Source: Planctomycetota bacterium
GTDB lineage: Bacteria; Planctomycetota; UBA1135; GCA-002686595
Direction: 5' to 3'
Length of the DNA stretch: 6,192 nucleotides
Assembly: GCA_021776885.1 (NCBI GenBank)
Contig: JAJFFA010000897.1
Coordinates: 1 to 6,192, forward strand
Below, in pieces: positions 3,575 to 6,192 of the stretch (position 1 is the first letter of the stretch; each line of letters begins with the position of its first letter). Both the position numbers and the translations under genes were made by a program. The notes below the pieces were generated by a model. That model searched no databases, had not been told where the DNA came from, and worked only from the letters and a program-made list of their open reading frames with translations.

Positions 3575-6192
3575 ACGCCCGTCGCTTCGGACCGCTGATC
3601 GCCCTGTCGGGGCTCGCCCTGGTCGTGCTGATCGCGCGCATGTTCCAGGTGCAGGTCGTCGAGCACGGGATCTGGGCCAAGGAGGCCGCCAACCTCGTGC
3701 GCTCGGGGACGATCGAGCCCTACCGGCGCGGCGGGATCTTCGACCGCAACGGCCAGCCCATCGCCCGGGACGAGGACGTCTACGAGCTGGACTTCACCTG
3801 GCGCGGCTTCCGGCGCGGCCACCCCCTGGGGCAGGTGGCCCAGATGCGCTCGCTCTTGTGCATGCGCCCGGTGCCCCTGGCCGAGGCCCACGAGCGCCTG
3901 TCCGACTGGGCCGACGAGCTGATCTTCCTCTCGCCCCTCGAGATCGACGCCTTCGGGCGCGGTGCGGCGGTGCGCATCGGCACCCTCGACGTGCCGCCCT
4001 CCGAGGACCCTTCGGGCGAGCGGCGCTGGGCGCGCTCGACCGACCTGCACTTCTACGTCAAGGCGCTGCTCGGCGTCGACCGGCGCACGTCGAGCGCCAT
4101 CGCGCGCAAGAAGGGGCAGCCGGGCTGGGAGCTGTCGTACCTCGAGCTGGTGGCCGCGCAGCTCTCCGTCGAGCCCACGCAGCTGGCGCTGGAAGTGCGC
4201 GAGCGGGTGCGCGACTCGGCCCGACACCTCGAGCGCCTGGCCCCGCTGCTGGCCCTCGGCGCCTACGCGGACGTGCCCCCCGGGACGCCGGTCCAGCGCC
4301 TGGTCGCCCTGCTCGAGGGCGCGCGGCGCGAGGTCGAGGACGCCGCCGCGGACGACCTCTTCGCCCGCGCCGCCGGCTTTGGGGCCTGGCGCATGGACGC
4401 GCGCAACCTGGCGCGCCTCGACCTCGACTGGCTACGGCGCTGCTTGTACTGGGACGCGCAGCGGCTCTCGTCGTGGCTCGCCCTGCGCGGTGCTGCCTGG
4501 CCCCAGGCGGTGCACGAGTACCTCGCGGGCCAGGCGATCGTGCGCGTGCGCCAGGGCCACAGCGAGTCGGCCGAGACGGCGTCGAGCCTGCTCTCGGGGC
4601 TGGCCTGGTTCTTCCTGGGCAGCGAGGACAAGAGCTCCAGTCTCGCGCCGGACTGGCGCGAGGTCAGCTCCCCGGTGGTCCTCGATCGGCTGGCCGAGCG
4701 GCTCGAGGTCGAGCGCGGGCTCTCCTCCGAAGCCCGGCGCGCCTTGCCGTTCCAGGCCCGTGCCCTGCGCGACGACCTGGGGCTGGCCGGCCACGAGCTG
4801 CTCGAAGCGGCGCTCTTGCACGAGAGCGGCGGGCTGTCCTTCGCCACGCCCGCTGCGGCCCGCGAGCTGGCCGAGCGCCTGCTGGAGCTGGCGCGCAAGC
4901 GCGCACGCACGTGGCACACCGAGGAGCTCGACGACGTGACGCGGGTGCTCCTGGCCTGGGACGCGAGCCTGCAGGATGCGGTGGAGGACGCCCTCGACGC
5001 CCTGGACGGACAGCGCGGCCAGGTGCTCAGCTTCCGCGGCGAGTGGATCAAGGCCGCGACGGAGGAGCGCGCCTACGTCGTGCGCGACCGCAGCGCGCGC
5101 CGGCGGCGCATCGTGCGCGAGCCGAGCTACGAGCTGATCCATCTGGTGACGCGCTATCCGTCACGCTACGCCGGCTTCCACGTGCGCAGCACGACGCGCC
5201 GCGTGCGCCTGGCGTTCGACGAAGAGCCCGAGCCGCGGCCCCTGGCCGAGGAGCTGATCGGGCGCGTGCGCTCGCCCTACTTCGCCGACCTGCTCGAGCA
5301 GCACGGGGACGAGGAAGAGCTGCACGAGCTGCGCTCGAGGCTCGAGCTGCGCGAGGAGGATCGCGCGCGCATCCTGGGGCTGGTCGCCGGGCTCTACCAT
5401 CCGGACGAGTACCGCGGCGGGACGGGCATCGAGGGCTACTTCGATGCGGAGCTGTCCGGCACGAACGGCTACCGCGAGACCCAGGGGCTGTCCGACCGGC
5501 GCGCGGGCGGGCGCGCGCCGATCCACGAGCCGGCGCAGGACGGGGCGGACCTGGTCCTGACCCTGGACCTCGAGCTGCAGAAGGCCGCAGAGCGCGCCCT
5601 CGCCCATCCGCCTCCGGTGCCCCCGGGGGAGCGGCGACCCGACCGCGTCTGGTTGCGTCACCCGGTGGGCGCGATCGTGCTGGCCAGCACGCAGGGCGAG
5701 GTGCTGGCCGCGGCCTCGGTGCCGACCCGAGCGGACAGCCCCGGGCGGGGTCAGGACGGCCAGGCCGAGCTGGCCCTCGAGCGCACCCTGCGGCGCTACA
5801 CGGGCGAGCCTCCGGGCTCGATCTTCAAGCCCTTCATCGCGGCCTGGGCCCTGCAGTACCGGAACCTGGACCGGGCCCAGGGACTGGTCGCTTGCCGCGA
5901 GGATGCCCAGGGCTTCGCGCGCTGGGGGCAGGTCCACTGCCACAGCACCATCGGACACTCGGCCCAGGACGGCCGGCCCATCGATCTGGACAGCGCCTTG
6001 ATGCGTTCGTGCAACACCTACTTCGCCTTCGTCGGCGAGAACTACTTCAGTGCGGGCGACCTGCGCGCCATGTGCGCGGCCTACGGCTTCGGGCAGCCGA
6101 CGGGGGTGCGCTGCATGGACAGCGGCCGCTCGGGCCTGTTCGAGGACCATGCCCTGGCCGGTCCCCTGGGGCGCGACGCGGAGCTGAGCGCG
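3571..6192 (+). CDS. mrdA: PBP2-type peptidoglycan transpeptidase with large pedestal insertion (3' end outside window)
   Basis: Frame 1 is open from GTG 3571 to the window edge: 874 residues without a stop. PBP2 cross-links side-wall peptidoglycan in the periplasm with RodA and MreC. Residues 8-28 form a membrane anchor. The class B landmark 'RGGIFDRNG' is at 53-61. After a long non-canonical stretch, family-like sequence resumes with 'YELIHLVTRYPSRYAGFHV' (520-538), 'PLAEELIGRV', 'GIEGYFDAELSG' (619-630) and 'DLVLTLDLELQ' (660-670). The transpeptidase domain shows 'VGAIVLAS', 'EPPGSIFKPF' with catalytic Ser750 and Lys753, and the second motif 'SCN' at 813-815 followed by 'TYFAF'; then 'YGFGQPTGV'. 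The KTG box must lie beyond the window. E. coli PBP2 has its catalytic serine at 330, so about 420 extra residues precede the domain here. The post-serine motifs and mre context favour PBP2 over FtsI. No catalytic residue visible here is missing. Confidence 0.95.
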   Translation, partial: MNARRFGPLIALSGLALVVLIARMFQVQVVEHGIWAKEAANLVRSGTIEPYRRGGIFDRNGQPIARDEDVYELDFTWRGFRRGHPLGQVAQMRSLLCMRPVPLAEAHERLSDWADELIFLSPLEIDAFGRGAAVRIGTLDVPPSEDPSGERRWARSTDLHFYVKALLGVDRRTSSAIARKKGQPGWELSYLELVAAQLSVEPTQLALEVRERVRDSARHLERLAPLLALGAYADVPPGTPVQRLVALLEGARREVEDAAADDLFARAAGFGAWRMDARNLARLDLDWLRRCLYWDAQRLSSWLALRGAAWPQAVHEYLAGQAIVRVRQGHSESAETASSLLSGLAWFFLGSEDKSSSLAPDWREVSSPVVLDRLAERLEVERGLSSEARRALPFQARALRDDLGLAGHELLEAALLHESGGLSFATPAAARELAERLLELARKRARTWHTEELDDVTRVLLAWDASLQDAVEDALDALDGQRGQVLSFRGEWIKAATEERAYVVRDRSARRRRIVREPSYELIHLVTRYPSRYAGFHVRSTTRRVRLAFDEEPEPRPLAEELIGRVRSPYFADLLEQHGDEEELHELRSRLELREEDRARILGLVAGLYHPDEYRGGTGIEGYFDAELSGTNGYRETQGLSDRRAGGRAPIHEPAQDGADLVLTLDLELQKAAERALAHPPPVPPGERRPDRVWLRHPVGAIVLASTQGEVLAAASVPTRADSPGRGQDGQAELALERTLRRYTGEPPGSIFKPFIAAWALQYRNLDRAQGLVACREDAQGFARWGQVHCHSTIGHSAQDGRPIDLDSALMRSCNTYFAFVGENYFSAGDLRAMCAAYGFGQPTGVRCMDSGRSGLFEDHALAGPLGRDAELSA
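3941..5040 (+). other. inserted helical region inside the PBP2 pedestal (approx. residues 124-490)
   Basis: This part of the PBP2 frame encodes roughly 365 residues that I cannot match to the canonical pedestal. It is rich in Leu, Ala, Arg and Glu with predicted long amphipathic helices, for example 'LELVAAQLSVEPTQLALEV', 'RLVALLEGARREVEDA', 'RELAERLLELARKRAR' and 'VEDALDALDGQRG'. No transmembrane segment, catalytic motif or clear short repeat is apparent. Codon use and GC richness look like the flanking gene, so a recent foreign insertion is not indicated. The reading frame stays open across both junctions, arguing against a frameshift or assembly join. Boundaries are approximate, set where recognisable PBP2 sequence stops and resumes. 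Confidence 0.65.

Noticed and set aside
2080..4227. Very long antisense open frame (715 residues) opposite mreC, mreD and PBP2
   Set aside because: It spans three real genes, becomes Arg/Pro/Gly-rich without domain signals, and exists because stop codons are rare in GC-rich antisense frames.
3962..4939. Same-strand open frame of 325 residues within the PBP2 insertion
   Set aside because: It is an out-of-frame reading dominated by Arg, Ser, Pro and Ala. The PBP2 frame is continuous through this stretch with normal amino-acid composition, so no separate gene or frameshift is needed.
5161..6150. Antisense open frame of 329 residues opposite the PBP2 transpeptidase domain
   Set aside because: The + strand encodes the SxxK and SxN motifs with full family context; the antisense product shows no family features.
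3571..6192. Assignment of the penicillin-binding protein to FtsI/PBP3 (division) rather than PBP2
   Set aside because: The position directly after mreC-mreD, the 'GIEGYFDAELSG' segment and the Cys-containing stretch before 'DLDSALMRSCNTYF' fit PBP2 better, and no division genes are nearby.

Overview
This very GC-rich bacterial window (third codon positions almost always G or C) carries a cell-elongation (rod-shape, 'elongasome') locus entirely on the + strand. The order is the 3' part of mreB, a gene for a small secreted protein, mreC, mreD, and a class B penicillin-binding protein of the PBP2 type (mrdA/pbpA) that runs off the right edge. The mreB-mreC-mreD-mrdA order is the classical rod-shape operon. 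The host is probably a high-GC Gram-negative-type bacterium. The secreted protein ends in a pattern ('LPPTPALVGTSLTL...VVLDP') that I associate with secreted proteins of deep-branching Planctomycetota, but this is a recognition-based guess and not proof.

Layout: 1-522 encodes the C-terminal 173 residues of MreB. A 127-bp gap (523-649) holds inverted repeats and a good Shine-Dalgarno sequence. 650-1396 encodes a 248-residue exported protein with a BsuPI-like beta domain, followed by a strong GC hairpin (1404-1423) that looks like a terminator. The gap 1397-1595 has no gene. From 1596 three genes are tightly coupled: mreC (TTG start), mreD (TTG start overlapping the mreC stop as TTGA) and the PBP2 gene (GTG start overlapping the mreD stop as GTGA). 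None of the four gene starts in the window is ATG.

How they work together: cytoplasmic MreB filaments, the periplasmic scaffold MreC and the membrane protein MreD position and activate the PBP2 transpeptidase (normally with RodA, not in this window) to insert side-wall peptidoglycan.

The unusual content lies inside two of these genes. MreC appears to contain two complete, tandem MreC core domains, with matching landmarks about 189-193 residues apart. PBP2 has its catalytic SxxK serine at residue 750 rather than around 330 as in E. coli, because several hundred extra residues sit in the N-terminal pedestal region. In known systems that pedestal is where MreC binds, so the two enlargements may be linked. 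That last point is inference.
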